The notes: generated from the sequence alone by a model not told the origin. A DNA stretch of 32,894 nucleotides from JBBPYR01 sp038199755 (GCA_038199755.1 JBBPYR010000224.1:1-32894); one strand, 5' to 3'; counted from the stretch's first letter, positions 1 to 8,527 are shown. Program-made: numbers and translations.

Positions 1-46
1 GTCACCTTGACGGTGGGGCTGGCGTTCGTCATCCCTAGTTTTTCTA

Positions 47-55
47 TGCTATAAT
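47..55 (+). promoter_or_regulatory. Extended -10 promoter of the GGT-family gene
   Basis: The sequence TGCTATAAT is a perfect extended -10 box (TGn plus TATAAT at 50-55). Only a weak -35 (TTCGTC near 25-30) is visible, which is typical where an extended -10 is present. Transcription would start near base 62. That rules out the GTG at 56 as the start codon and leaves about 40 bases of leader before the ATG at 104. Confidence 0.6.
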
Positions 56-103
56 GTGATACAAACGAAATGCTGCCGCTCTAAAGGAAATGGGGTTCCT
101 TCC

Positions 104-1762
104 ATGTTCTCCGAACAGCCAACCCTAGGTACTCGTGGTATGGTTGCCTGTGCTCACTACTTAGCTACACAAGCGGGCCTTGCCATCCTTGCTCAAGGTG
201 GAAACGCTATTGATGCCGCTATCGCTGCCAACACAGTCATGACGGTCGTCTATCCATCGACCTGTTCCGCAGGTGGCGATGTCTTTATGCTCATATGGGA
301 CGCCAAAACACGCCAACTGCATGCGCTCAATGGCAGTGGTCGCGCACCAAACGGCCTCACACCTGCATATTTTGTGGACCGCCAACTCAAAGAAATACCA
401 CTTCGCGGACCATTATCCATCAATGTTCCGGGCGCGGTAGATGGCTGGTTCAGTGCGCTGGAACGCTTCGGAAGCCTGTCGGCTGAAACCATTTTTGCTC
501 AGGCGATTGCCTTTGCCGAAGAGGGCATGCCCGTCACGCCCAAACTGGCGAGTTGGTTTGAGCAAGCGGCAAAGGGCGTGCTTGGCCCTTGGAGCAGCAG
601 TGCGGAGGTTTTTCTTGCCGGTGGCAAACCACCACGCGCAAACAGCATCTTACGGCAACCTTTACTCGCCAACACGTACAAGATGTTGGCAAAAGAGGGA
701 CGTGATGCGTTCTACCGTGGGCCCATCGGCAAATCAATTACAGAGTATGTACAAAGCAGTGGTGGTGTACTCAGCATGGAAGATATGCAGCAGCATCACT
801 CTGACTGGGTGGCTCCCATCTCGACCAACTATCGCGGCTACGATGTCTATGAATTTCCGCCCAACACGCAAGGTATCGCCGCGCTGGAAATGCTCAATAT
901 CATTGAAGGCTATGATCTCTCATCGCTTGGCTATCAGACAGCAGAATACATTCACATTCTGCTCGAAGCAAAAAAGCTGGCCTTCGCCGACCGTGATACC
1001 TACATCTCCGATCCAGACTTTGTAAATATACCTGTCGAACGCCTGTTGAGCAAGACCTATGCGCAACAACTGCGCGAGCGGATTAGCCTGCAACGTGCGA
1101 CCCCTTTTTCAGCCCTCGCTCCAGAACAGGAAGGCGATACCATGTACCTCTGCACAGCCGATAGCGAGGGCAATATCGTGTCGCTGATTCAAAGTCTCTA
1201 TAACGGTTTTGGTAGTGGTGTTGTCGGAGGAGAGAGCGGCGTCTTACTGCATAATCGTGGAGCATACTTTTCGCTGGACCCACGCCATGTCAACTACTTA
1301 CAGCCGGGGAAGCGCACCATGCACACACTCACCCCTGCCATGGTTCTGCGCGATAGCCAGCCATTGCTGGCAATAGGCTCGATGGGTGGAGATGCCCAGC
1401 CACAAATTCATGTGCAATTATTAACCGCCATCATCGACTTTCATAAAAACATACAACAGGCAATCACTGCACCACGTTGGCGTAGTTCACGCCAACAGAA
1501 CTATCCGGTGCGATTGGAAAGGTCGGGGCAAGCAGGTATCGATGAATACCGAGAAGCAGGGGTCAGCGAGGTTGTCTATATGGAGCAACGCTTTCCAGAC
1601 GCACTTCCACTCGCACTGAGCTTGCTCGGTCATGATACTTTGGTGAGTGGCCCCTGGGAAGATGGCATGGGCCACGCCCAAGCCATAGCCATCAATCCTA
1701 CAACCCATGTTTTATCAGGAGCTGCCGATCCTCGTTGCGACGGTCTCGCATTAGGCCGATAG
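104..1762 (+). CDS. Gamma-glutamyltransferase family protein (Ntn hydrolase, YwrD-like)
   Basis: This 552-residue protein belongs to the gamma-glutamyltransferase/cephalosporin acylase family. Members cut themselves before a conserved Thr, which becomes the nucleophile that removes or transfers gamma-glutamyl groups, for example from glutathione. The N-terminal GGNAIDAAIA block, the predicted processing site GDTMYLCTADSEGN with Thr346, and the later GSMGGDAQPQ block all fit. No signal peptide is visible, so it is probably cytoplasmic like Bacillus YwrD, unlike the secreted Ggt enzymes. The open frame runs back to a GTG at 56, but that codon lies upstream of the predicted transcription start. 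I chose ATG 104, with AAAGGAAA at 83-90 as a somewhat distant ribosome site. The true substrate cannot be told from sequence; a role in glutathione or gamma-glutamyl peptide turnover is inference. Confidence 0.9.
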   Translation: MFSEQPTLGTRGMVACAHYLATQAGLAILAQGGNAIDAAIAANTVMTVVYPSTCSAGGDVFMLIWDAKTRQLHALNGSGRAPNGLTPAYFVDRQLKEIPLRGPLSINVPGAVDGWFSALERFGSLSAETIFAQAIAFAEEGMPVTPKLASWFEQAAKGVLGPWSSSAEVFLAGGKPPRANSILRQPLLANTYKMLAKEGRDAFYRGPIGKSITEYVQSSGGVLSMEDMQQHHSDWVAPISTNYRGYDVYEFPPNTQGIAALEMLNIIEGYDLSSLGYQTAEYIHILLEAKKLAFADRDTYISDPDFVNIPVERLLSKTYAQQLRERISLQRATPFSALAPEQEGDTMYLCTADSEGNIVSLIQSLYNGFGSGVVGGESGVLLHNRGAYFSLDPRHVNYLQPGKRTMHTLTPAMVLRDSQPLLAIGSMGGDAQPQIHVQLLTAIIDFHKNIQQAITAPRWRSSRQQNYPVRLERSGQAGIDEYREAGVSEVVYMEQRFPDALPLALSLLGHDTLVSGPWEDGMGHAQAIAINPTTHVLSGAADPRCDGLALGR

Positions 1763-1834
1763 CATGATAGCGGATTTTGGGTACTTGTTGTTTCATGTGG
1801 ATAGCGTTTTTTGTAGCTAAAGGAAGGATACAAT

Positions 1835-2773
1835 ATGACAACCCGTTCGTATCATCATAGCATTCCCCCTGAAATTCTCGCGCTCTCTCATGAGCGTGAT
1901 CTCTTACGCCGTCGGGGTCAATATGACAAGGCCGACGTCTTGAAACAACAAATTGAGGACGCGGGCTACGCGATTAAAGATAACCCACACGGAGCACACC
2001 TGGTTATTTTACCAAGCATAGACGTTGATGGCACCATCTATCGTACCGCCCGTGACTTGCCCTCATTGCTCGATGAGCCCGACCGTGTATTGTTCTCAGT
2101 TAATTTGTTGGCACAGAATACGAGTGAGCAGACTCGCCGCTGCATAGAAAGCATCTTGCGTTTCGCAGGCGACACCAGCCTCGAAATTATCCTGGTTGAT
2201 AATGCTTCGCTGGATGGCATTGACCTGTGGGCCGAGGCATTCAAATATGAGGAGCCACGCCTACACCTCGTGCGCACCAGCCGTGTTATGGGCGAGGCAG
2301 AAGCACGCAATATCGGATTGAAGCAAAGTCGGGGCCGTTACATTTTGCTGCTTGATAAGGGCAGCGAACTCACCGGGGATATCTTCACACCGCTCGCCCT
2401 GACATTGGAGAACGCACGCATTGGCATCACCGGAGCACACGGCCTGCATACGGAGGATCTGCGTCACTTTGAAGAGGCCCAGGACATCGAGGTTGAAGCT
2501 ATTGATGTTCGCTGTATGGCTTTCAGGCGCAAACTGCTCAAGAAGACTGGGCTGTTCGATGAACGCTATCGCTTCCCCTACTTCATGGATATCGACTTCA
2601 ACTTCGCGGTACGTGACAAGGGAACGAGCTGTATCGTCACCCCTGATTTACCTGTAACCTATGCTCCTCTACCACAAGACGATAAAGCAGACGCCGAACG
2701 CTTGCGCCTAACTAAGCGCAATTTCTATCGCTTCCTCGAAAAATGGGGCGATCGCGACGATTTGCTCATCTAA
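1835..2773 (+). CDS. Family 2 glycosyltransferase with CysRS-tail-like N-terminal domain
   Basis: The 312-residue protein has two parts. Residues about 85-300 form a GT-A family 2 glycosyltransferase: IILVDNASLDG is the nucleotide-binding strand and FMDIDFNFAVRDKG resembles the catalytic-site region. The usual DxD region reads LLDKGSELT, so the metal-binding motif is degenerate. Residues about 10-58 (ALSHERDLLRRRGQYDKADV, then an IEDAGYAIKDNPHG stretch) closely resemble the small C-terminal helical domain of cysteinyl-tRNA synthetase. AGGAAGG at 1821-1827 sits seven bases before the ATG. The gene follows GGT by 72 bases and precedes pepF by 31, so co-transcription is likely. The donor and acceptor sugars are unknown. 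Confidence 0.82.
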   Translation: MTTRSYHHSIPPEILALSHERDLLRRRGQYDKADVLKQQIEDAGYAIKDNPHGAHLVILPSIDVDGTIYRTARDLPSLLDEPDRVLFSVNLLAQNTSEQTRRCIESILRFAGDTSLEIILVDNASLDGIDLWAEAFKYEEPRLHLVRTSRVMGEAEARNIGLKQSRGRYILLLDKGSELTGDIFTPLALTLENARIGITGAHGLHTEDLRHFEEAQDIEVEAIDVRCMAFRRKLLKKTGLFDERYRFPYFMDIDFNFAVRDKGTSCIVTPDLPVTYAPLPQDDKADAERLRLTKRNFYRFLEKWGDRDDLLI

Positions 2774-2804
2774 TAGAACAGAACCCTGAAAGGATACAAA
2801 AGCA

Positions 2805-4601
2805 GTGCAAACCATGACAACTCGTAGTGAGATACCAACAGAATATACCTGGAATCTTGAAAGCATCTTCCCCAACAATACAGATTGGGAGCAGAGCTTC
2901 AGCTCTATTCAAAGCCGTTTGCCAGAACTTGAAGCCCTCAAAGGCACGCTTGCACAAAGCGGGCAAGCCTTTCTGAAGGTGCTGCAAACACGTGACGAGC
3001 TATTTGAAACGCTAGAGCAACTCTATGTCTATACGTCTATGCGGCGAGATGAAGACACCACCAACAGCCTCTACCAAGGCATGGCTGATCGCGCTATGCA
3101 ACTCCTGGTACGCGCCTCGACGGTGGCATCCTATATTGAGCCAGAAATACTTGCCTTGCCGCAGGAGAAACTCAGCCAGTTCATCCAGAATGCAGAAGGT
3201 CTGGCACTGTATACGCAACAACTAGAAGACCTTAACCGCAAACGCCCCTACATTCGTTCCGCCGAGGTAGAAGCGGTACTGGCTGCCGCAGGCGAAGTCA
3301 CAGGCGCACCAGATGACATCTTCTCTATGATCGACAATGCTGACCTGAAGCTACCCGAAATCAGCAACGAACAGGGTGAGAAGATTCAACTAACCAAGGG
3401 CAACTACCTGATCTACATTCGCAGCACAGACCGTCGCGTGCGCAAAGAGGCATTCGAGGCACAGCACGAGACATTTCTCAAACAGCGCAACACGATTGCC
3501 GCGACCTTGAGCGCACAGGTCAAGACCGACATCTTTTATACACGACAACGCGGCTATAGCAGCAGCAGGGAACGTGCTCTCTCGCGCACTAATATTCCCG
3601 TTAGCGTATATGATAACCTTATAACAACAGTTGGTGAGCACATTCCCCTCTTGAATCGCTACCTCACCTTGCGCAAGCGTATGCTCAAACTCGATGACTT
3701 GCACATGTATGATCTGTATGTGCCGATTGTTGAGGAGATCAACGACAACGTCAGCTATGAGGAAGCACGTGACACCGTCATCGCTGCCCTGTCCCCACTT
3801 GGCGAAAACTATATCAAAACGCTCAGAACGGCCTTTACACAACGCTGGATCGATGTCTTTGAGACACCGGGCAAGCGCGGCGGTGCCTATAGCGGCGGCG
3901 CATACAGCACACAACCATTCATTTTGCTCAATTTCCAGAACAAGCGTGATAGCATGTATACCCTAGCCCACGAACTCGGTCACTCCATGCACTCGTTTTT
4001 CACACGCAGCAATCAGCCCTATCAATACGGAGACTACACCATCTTCGTCGCCGAGGTTGCCTCCACGCTCAACGAAGGTTTACTCACCGAGTACCTGCTG
4101 AAAAACACCGCTGACCGGGCTACACGGCTGGCGATCCTCAATCATTCGCTCGAGGATATCCGGGGCACACTCTTCCGCCAGACAATGTTCGCGGAGTACG
4201 AGCAGCAGATTCATCAGCAGGCAGAAGAGGGTGTTCCCTTGACAGCAGATAGCTTCTCACAGATGTATAAAGCACTCAATGAGAAATACTACGGTGGTGA
4301 AACCATCGTTGATGATCTGATTAGCATTGAATGGGCACGCATTCCACACTTCTATTACAATTTCTACGTGTATCAGTACGCCACGGGTATTTCCGCGGCT
4401 TCCGCCCTGGTACAACAAATTCTACATGAAGGCCAGCCCGCAGTTGATCGCTACCTGAACTTCCTCAAATCTGGTTCCTCTGATTACAGCATCGCCTTAC
4501 TGAAAAAAGCGGGTGTTGATATGGCGACGCCAGAACCCGTTAAACAAGCCTTCCAGTTGTTCGAGTCCCATCTCACACAAATGGAAGACCTGCTCCAATA
4601 A
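2805..4601 (+). CDS. pepF: Oligoendopeptidase F (M3 family zinc peptidase)
   Basis: A 598-residue M3B metallopeptidase, the usual length for PepF, which hydrolyses short peptides in the cytoplasm. The zinc site is explicit: HELGH with His389, Glu390 and His393, and the third ligand Glu417 in FVAEVASTLNE, about 25 residues downstream as expected. The N-terminal oligoendopeptidase domain covers roughly residues 10-190, and the C-terminal NFYVYQYATGISAA block is also typical. Translation probably starts at GTG 2805, because GAAAGGA at 2788-2794 is well spaced for it; an in-frame ATG follows at 2814. It is likely the last gene of a three-gene unit with GGT and the glycosyltransferase. GGT and PepF together suggest peptide recycling, which is inference. 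Confidence 0.95.
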   Translation: MQTMTTRSEIPTEYTWNLESIFPNNTDWEQSFSSIQSRLPELEALKGTLAQSGQAFLKVLQTRDELFETLEQLYVYTSMRRDEDTTNSLYQGMADRAMQLLVRASTVASYIEPEILALPQEKLSQFIQNAEGLALYTQQLEDLNRKRPYIRSAEVEAVLAAAGEVTGAPDDIFSMIDNADLKLPEISNEQGEKIQLTKGNYLIYIRSTDRRVRKEAFEAQHETFLKQRNTIAATLSAQVKTDIFYTRQRGYSSSRERALSRTNIPVSVYDNLITTVGEHIPLLNRYLTLRKRMLKLDDLHMYDLYVPIVEEINDNVSYEEARDTVIAALSPLGENYIKTLRTAFTQRWIDVFETPGKRGGAYSGGAYSTQPFILLNFQNKRDSMYTLAHELGHSMHSFFTRSNQPYQYGDYTIFVAEVASTLNEGLLTEYLLKNTADRATRLAILNHSLEDIRGTLFRQTMFAEYEQQIHQQAEEGVPLTADSFSQMYKALNEKYYGGETIVDDLISIEWARIPHFYYNFYVYQYATGISAASALVQQILHEGQPAVDRYLNFLKSGSSDYSIALLKKAGVDMATPEPVKQAFQLFESHLTQMEDLLQ

Positions 4602-4610
4602 GGAAAGGAA

Positions 4611-4666
4611 GATAAGCCACTAAAAAGCATGCCAGACATGTCTGGCATGCTTTTTAGTGGCTTATC
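4611..4666. terminator. 56-bp gapless perfect palindrome, probable terminator after pepF
   Basis: Two 28-base arms meet at 4638/4639 with no spacer and match perfectly. The G+C-rich core (GCATGCCAGACA and its complement) is flanked by an A5 tract on the left and a T5 tract on the right (about 4652-4656), the layout of a two-way intrinsic terminator. The arms then continue about 11 bases beyond the T tract, which termination does not need. It starts ten bases after the pepF stop. Confidence 0.75.
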
Positions 4667-4842
4667 TCATCTATTTGTTGTTTCGGTCACAGCCGAAATG
4701 TATACTTTTCTTGCCGTTAAAGAGTATTTATATATATGAGGAACACGCAACAGAGCGCGATCATCCTCAGTGACAGCAACAAAGATGTTTGCTATAGAGA
4801 TATGGCAGGTGTCACATCTACCTGAAAAGGAGAAAGTTTCTC

Positions 4843-5088
4843 ATGGAAGACCAGAATAAAGATCTCGGCACACAGGGAAAAGAAGATACCCTGAAGGGCA
4901 AAGTACAGCAGGCTGCCGGTAAGGTACAGAGCAACGTTGGTCATGCTCTCGGCAACAATGAGATGGAAGCCAAGGGTGATGCCAAGCAGGTTGGTGGCAC
5001 CGTTCAGTCTACCGTTGGCAACGCTGAGCAAGGCATCGACAATGCTCTGAACCCCGACAAAAAAGATTCAACGAACCCACGCCCATAA
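4843..5088 (+). CDS. CsbD-like stress protein
   Basis: An 81-residue, highly charged, Cys-free and Trp-free protein of the CsbD family. It has the family-typical GKVQQAAGKVQSNVG segment and a second similar GDAKQVGGTVQSTVGNAEQG segment, suggesting an internal duplication. CsbD proteins are general-stress proteins in Bacillus and others; their molecular role is not settled. AAAGGAG at 4826-4832 precedes the ATG by ten bases. The 176 bases upstream, after the pepF hairpin, contain AT-rich -10-like sequence (TATTTATATATAT near 4725-4737) and a weak TTGCCG at 4711-4716, so the gene probably has its own promoter. Nothing else is evident there. Confidence 0.88.
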   Translation: MEDQNKDLGTQGKEDTLKGKVQQAAGKVQSNVGHALGNNEMEAKGDAKQVGGTVQSTVGNAEQGIDNALNPDKKDSTNPRP

Positions 5089-5095
5089 TCTCCTG

Positions 5096-5172
5096 GTAAA
5101 CAGTTGATAAAAACGGGCGCAAGTGGGAAGATGCGATCTTCCCACTTGCGCCCGTTTTTATCAACTGTTTAC
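5096..5172. terminator. 37-bp perfect stem, bidirectional terminator between csbD-like gene and zwf
   Basis: The arms 5096-5132 and 5136-5172 are perfectly complementary and are separated by only GCG. The core CGGGCGCAAGTGGGAAGAT is followed by T5 on either strand (TTTTT near 5155-5159 on +), so it should stop transcription from both directions at this convergent junction. The outer 13 bases of each arm extend past the T tract. The right arm contains the zwf stop codon (TAA, complement of 5169-5171). Confidence 0.9.
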
Positions 5173-6770
5173 GGGTTGTCCCACTCTCTGCCATCACGCT
5201 TAATCAACTCATCCGCCTCTTTGGGGCCCCACGTGCCTGCCGCATAAGGGTATAGGGTATCGGCGGGCATCTGCTGCCACGCTTGCGTAATGCTATCAAT
5301 GATACGCCAGGCAGCCTCAATCTCGTCGCGGCGGATAAAGAGCGTTCTGTCACCAAGCATACAATCGGCAATAAGCCGTTCATACGCATCGGGGGATTGC
5401 ACACCAAAAGTGCCTTTGTACGAGAAACTCATATCGACAGAAGCCAGATGCTGGGAGGCGCCTGGTATTTTCGCGCCGATCTTGAGCGAAACACCCTCGT
5501 CGGGCTGAATGCGAATAGTGAAACGATTCGGCAACAAGCCCACGGTATCTTGCGGCGTATACAGTTGGTGCGGTACCCGTTTCGCCTGGATAACAACCTC
5601 TGTGCAACGCTTCGGCAAATGCTTGCCAGTACGAATGTAGAAGGGAACACCTGCCCAACGCCAGTTCTCAACGGCCAGTTTGAGTGCGACATAGGTTTCT
5701 GTGGTTGAATCGGGCTTCACGCCTTTTTCCTGTTTGTACCCAACAGCGGGCTGCCCATCAGATTCGCCAGCAACATATTGGCCACGCACCACACGCTGCG
5801 CTACCTGTTCGGGTGAAAACACCTGCACAGAACGCAGCAGCTTGACCTTCTCATCACGGATAGCCTCAGCGTCATAATTCACCGGAGGCTCCATAGCGAT
5901 CAGGCAGAGCACTTGCATGATATGATTCTGCACCATGTCGCGAATGGCCCCAGCACTCTCATAATATTCTGAGCGCGACTCGATACCAATGCTTTCCGCT
6001 ACCAGAATCTGCACATGGTCGATAAAGGTCTCATTCCAGATCGGCTCAAAGATTCGGTTGGCAAAACGCAATGCCATAATATTTTGTACTGTTTCCTTGC
6101 CCATATAGTGGTCAATGCGGAAAATTTGATCCTCTTTGAAGACACTTGCCAGTTCCGCGTTCAGCTTTTGGGCCGATTCCAGGTCATGACCAAAGGGCTT
6201 CTCAATGATCAGACGCGTAAAGCTCTTTTTCCCTTGCTCCCCTTGCTCAACCGGATGTGATAGGCCAGATTTTCCCAATTGGGCAATAATAGTGGGATCA
6301 AGCTCAGGTGGGGTCGAGAGATAGAAGATGCGATTGCCAGCCGTGCCCTGTTCTTGATCTAGTTTATGCAAGAGATCCGCTAGTTTTTTATACCCTTCAT
6401 CAGTGTCTACATCGCCCTGACAGTAGTATAGACAGGAGGCAAATTTTTTCAACTGCTCATCATCGAATTCATCATCTTCTGAGGCAAACTTTTTGATGGA
6501 TTCTAATGCCATGGCACGCCACTTTTCGTCATCCAGAGGACGACGGGCATAGGCGACAATACTAAATGGTGTTGCTAAGGGATGGTCAAGCATTAAATGC
6601 GCCAACGTAGGCAGCAATTTGCGCTGGGCAAGATCGCCCGTGGCGCCAAAGATCACCACAGCACAGGGTTCTGGCGTGTGCCCATTCGACCAGATCGAAT
6701 GTTGAAGTAATTCCTCGCCAGCTTTGCCTTCCGCAGCAACAGTTTTTCCTGCTTGCAAAATTTGTGTCAT
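5169..6770 (-). CDS. zwf: Glucose-6-phosphate 1-dehydrogenase
   Basis: A 533-residue enzyme that oxidises glucose-6-phosphate to 6-phosphogluconolactone with NADP+, the first step of the oxidative pentose phosphate pathway. The nucleotide-binding GATGDLAQRKLLPTL starts at residue 42, IIEKPFGHD follows, and the signature RIDHYMGKE contains Asp220 and His221 of the substrate site. The open frame extends 24 codons further upstream, but MTQILQ at 6770 has an AAGGAGA site (complement of 6778-6784) about eight bases away and fits the predicted promoter. No gnd or pgl gene is adjacent. It converges on the CsbD-like gene and its stop codon lies inside the shared hairpin. Confidence 0.96.
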   Translation of the reverse strand: MTQILQAGKTVAAEGKAGEELLQHSIWSNGHTPEPCAVVIFGATGDLAQRKLLPTLAHLMLDHPLATPFSIVAYARRPLDDEKWRAMALESIKKFASEDDEFDDEQLKKFASCLYYCQGDVDTDEGYKKLADLLHKLDQEQGTAGNRIFYLSTPPELDPTIIAQLGKSGLSHPVEQGEQGKKSFTRLIIEKPFGHDLESAQKLNAELASVFKEDQIFRIDHYMGKETVQNIMALRFANRIFEPIWNETFIDHVQILVAESIGIESRSEYYESAGAIRDMVQNHIMQVLCLIAMEPPVNYDAEAIRDEKVKLLRSVQVFSPEQVAQRVVRGQYVAGESDGQPAVGYKQEKGVKPDSTTETYVALKLAVENWRWAGVPFYIRTGKHLPKRCTEVVIQAKRVPHQLYTPQDTVGLLPNRFTIRIQPDEGVSLKIGAKIPGASQHLASVDMSFSYKGTFGVQSPDAYERLIADCMLGDRTLFIRRDEIEAAWRIIDSITQAWQQMPADTLYPYAAGTWGPKEADELIKRDGREWDNP

Positions 6771-6892
6771 AAACGTTTCTCCTTCTAGGAAGTTCACACA
6801 GGTTATACATTCTTCACGAATATTGGCCTCATAATGAGACATTTGGATAAGAGGGCGTGTCGTTCATACCGACGCCTTAGCAGCGGCATATA

Positions 6893-6923
6893 AGTATAAC
6901 AAGCGTTACTCTTATTGATCTAA
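6893..6923 (-). promoter_or_regulatory. Probable zwf promoter with extended -10
   Basis: On the minus strand TGTTATACT gives an extended -10 (complement of 6893-6901, hexamer at 6893-6898). A weak -35 (TTAGAT, complement of 6918-6923) lies 19 bases away. The leader would be about 115 bases. Spacing is imperfect, so this is a candidate only. Confidence 0.45.
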
Positions 6924-6959
6924 ACGTTTGATTGCTCCGTATCCATGAATAACACAACC

Positions 6960-7003
6960 GTGATATGGTATATATATCACATGCATACTATATACAATGT
7001 ATA
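6960..7003. promoter_or_regulatory. Two AT-rich inverted repeats in the zwf/flavoprotein divergent region
   Basis: GTGATAT and ATATCAC (6960-6966 and 6974-6980) form one dyad with a 7-base spacer; TATACA-A-TGTATA (6991-7003) forms a second. TACAAT inside the second could be a -10 for the downstream flavoprotein gene, but I find no good -35. Paired dyads between divergent genes suggest a repressor or activator site. The rest of the 319-base gap (6771-7089) holds the zwf promoter candidate and nothing else I can name. Confidence 0.35.
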
Positions 7004-7089
7004 CCACGCTGTTTTTCACACAATTCTCTTGTTATTCTTGTCTTGTGAGAAAGACGCATGTTACATAGCACAGACCTTGGGAGGACCAC

Positions 7090-8514
7090 ATGGCACGAAA
7101 TCAATATGATATGACGATCATCGGCGGCGGCTCCGGTGGGCTCACAGCAGCCCGTGTCGCACAATCATTGGGGGCAAACGTCTTACTGATCGACAAAACA
7201 GTACTCGGCGGCGACTGTTTGCGTTACGGCTGTGTACCCAGCAAAAGCTTGATTCACGTAGCGAAGGTTGTACAGCAGGCCAAGGAAGCCATGAGCCTGG
7301 GCCTGGTGCCAGCCGAGCTAGGCGTCGATATGGCGAAGGTGACGGCCTATGTGCAAGGCGTGATCGGTCGCGTTGGAGAGGCCGAGAAAATTTATACCGA
7401 GGGCGTCACCGTCAAGTTTGGGCAGGTTAGCTTTAAGTCACCAACCGCGTTGCGCTTGAACGATGAGGAAATCACCAGCCGTAATACCATCATCGCCACC
7501 GGCTCACGGCCAGCCGCACCCAGAATAGAAGGATTGCAAGAGGTGGGTTATCTCACGAATGAAGGCGTATTTGACTTGATGCACCTGCCACAATCAATTG
7601 TGATTGTCGGCGGTGGTCCTATCGGTGTCGAGCTTGGCCAATCCTTGCATCGCCTGGGCGCACAGGTCACGATCATTCAAGGCCCTGACCGCATTATGCC
7701 TAAAGAGGACCCAGAGGTTTCTGCCGCAATCACAAAGGTACTGCAAAATGAAGGCATTACCATCGTCACCAATGCCCGCTTGAGCAAGGCCAGTCGCAAC
7801 GGAGATAAAAAAGTGGTCACCGCCAAACAAGGCGACCAACTTCTCACATTTGAGGCAGATGAAATTTTGCTCTGCCTCGGTCGCCAACCAAACATTGAGA
7901 ATTTGAATCTGGAAGCGGCAGGCATCAAATATGATGGGAAAGGGATCAAGGTTGACGATTACCTGCAAACCTCTACGCAGAACATCCTTGCCATCGGCGA
8001 TGTTATCGGCGGCTACCTCTTTACGCATGTCGCGGCCTACCAATCAGGGATAGCAGTACGTAATGCCCTCGTCCCGATCTCAAAAAAGAAGGTGGATTAT
8101 CGCGTTGTTCCTTGGTGTACCTTCACCGATCCAGAGGCCGCCCGCGTGGGCCTGACTCCACAAGAGGCAGAGAAACAATATAAAGACGTGCGGATCGAGA
8201 AATTGCCCTGGGCCGATATTGACCGCGCACAGGCCGAAAACGAACCCACTGGCTTTATCAAGCTGATTATGGCAGGCAAAAAAGAGGAGATCGTGGGTGC
8301 TCACATAGTAGGAGCAAAAGCGGGTGAGCTACTCGGTGAAATCACCCTCGCGATGCAACACAATCTCAGCATTAGCGACATCTACAACACCATCCACGCG
8401 TACCCAACACTCACCACAGGCATTCAACAGGTCGCGTTTGATGCATATCTCAAGAGTGACAGTGCCGCGAGCAATCGCCGCCTCGTCAGCACTGTTCTGC
8501 GCTTTCGTGGCTAA
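7090..8514 (+). CDS. Class I pyridine nucleotide-disulfide oxidoreductase (Lpd/MerA-like flavoprotein)
   Basis: This 474-residue protein has the full class I layout: an FAD-binding GGGSGG at residues 12-17, redox-active Cys43 and Cys48 in GGDCLRYGCVPSK, an NAD(P)-binding IVIVGGGPIGVELGQSL, the second FAD motif ILAIGDVIGG, and the C-terminal dimerisation domain. The C-terminal catalytic motif reads HAYPTLTT from His436, where lipoamide dehydrogenase has HxHPTxSE; the Glu partner is Thr. This and the lack of E2 or E1 neighbours make ordinary dihydrolipoamide dehydrogenase doubtful. There is no heavy-metal-binding N-terminal domain or C-terminal Cys pair, so it is not a typical MerA either. GGGAGGA at 7079-7085 precedes the ATG. 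The substrate is unknown; thiol or disulfide reduction is the family function. Confidence 0.88.
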   Translation: MARNQYDMTIIGGGSGGLTAARVAQSLGANVLLIDKTVLGGDCLRYGCVPSKSLIHVAKVVQQAKEAMSLGLVPAELGVDMAKVTAYVQGVIGRVGEAEKIYTEGVTVKFGQVSFKSPTALRLNDEEITSRNTIIATGSRPAAPRIEGLQEVGYLTNEGVFDLMHLPQSIVIVGGGPIGVELGQSLHRLGAQVTIIQGPDRIMPKEDPEVSAAITKVLQNEGITIVTNARLSKASRNGDKKVVTAKQGDQLLTFEADEILLCLGRQPNIENLNLEAAGIKYDGKGIKVDDYLQTSTQNILAIGDVIGGYLFTHVAAYQSGIAVRNALVPISKKKVDYRVVPWCTFTDPEAARVGLTPQEAEKQYKDVRIEKLPWADIDRAQAENEPTGFIKLIMAGKKEEIVGAHIVGAKAGELLGEITLAMQHNLSISDIYNTIHAYPTLTTGIQQVAFDAYLKSDSAASNRRLVSTVLRFRG

Positions 8515-8527
8515 TACACACCTACAG

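Noticed and set aside
1..54. Possible gene ends or start at the left edge: plus frame 1 reads VTLTVGLAFVIPSFSML then stop at 52-54; plus frame 3 ends at 36-38; a minus-strand ATG at 30-32 would give MTNASPTVKV.
   Set aside because: Fewer than 20 codons are visible and three frames compete. Nothing allows a choice, so no gene is called.
3390..3914. 174-codon minus-strand open frame inside pepF.
   Set aside because: It is antisense to the conserved core of PepF and shows no family motif; such frames are expected by codon bias.
7594..8043. 149-codon minus-strand open frame inside the flavin reductase gene.
   Set aside because: It mirrors the conserved NAD-binding region of the real gene and has no features of its own.
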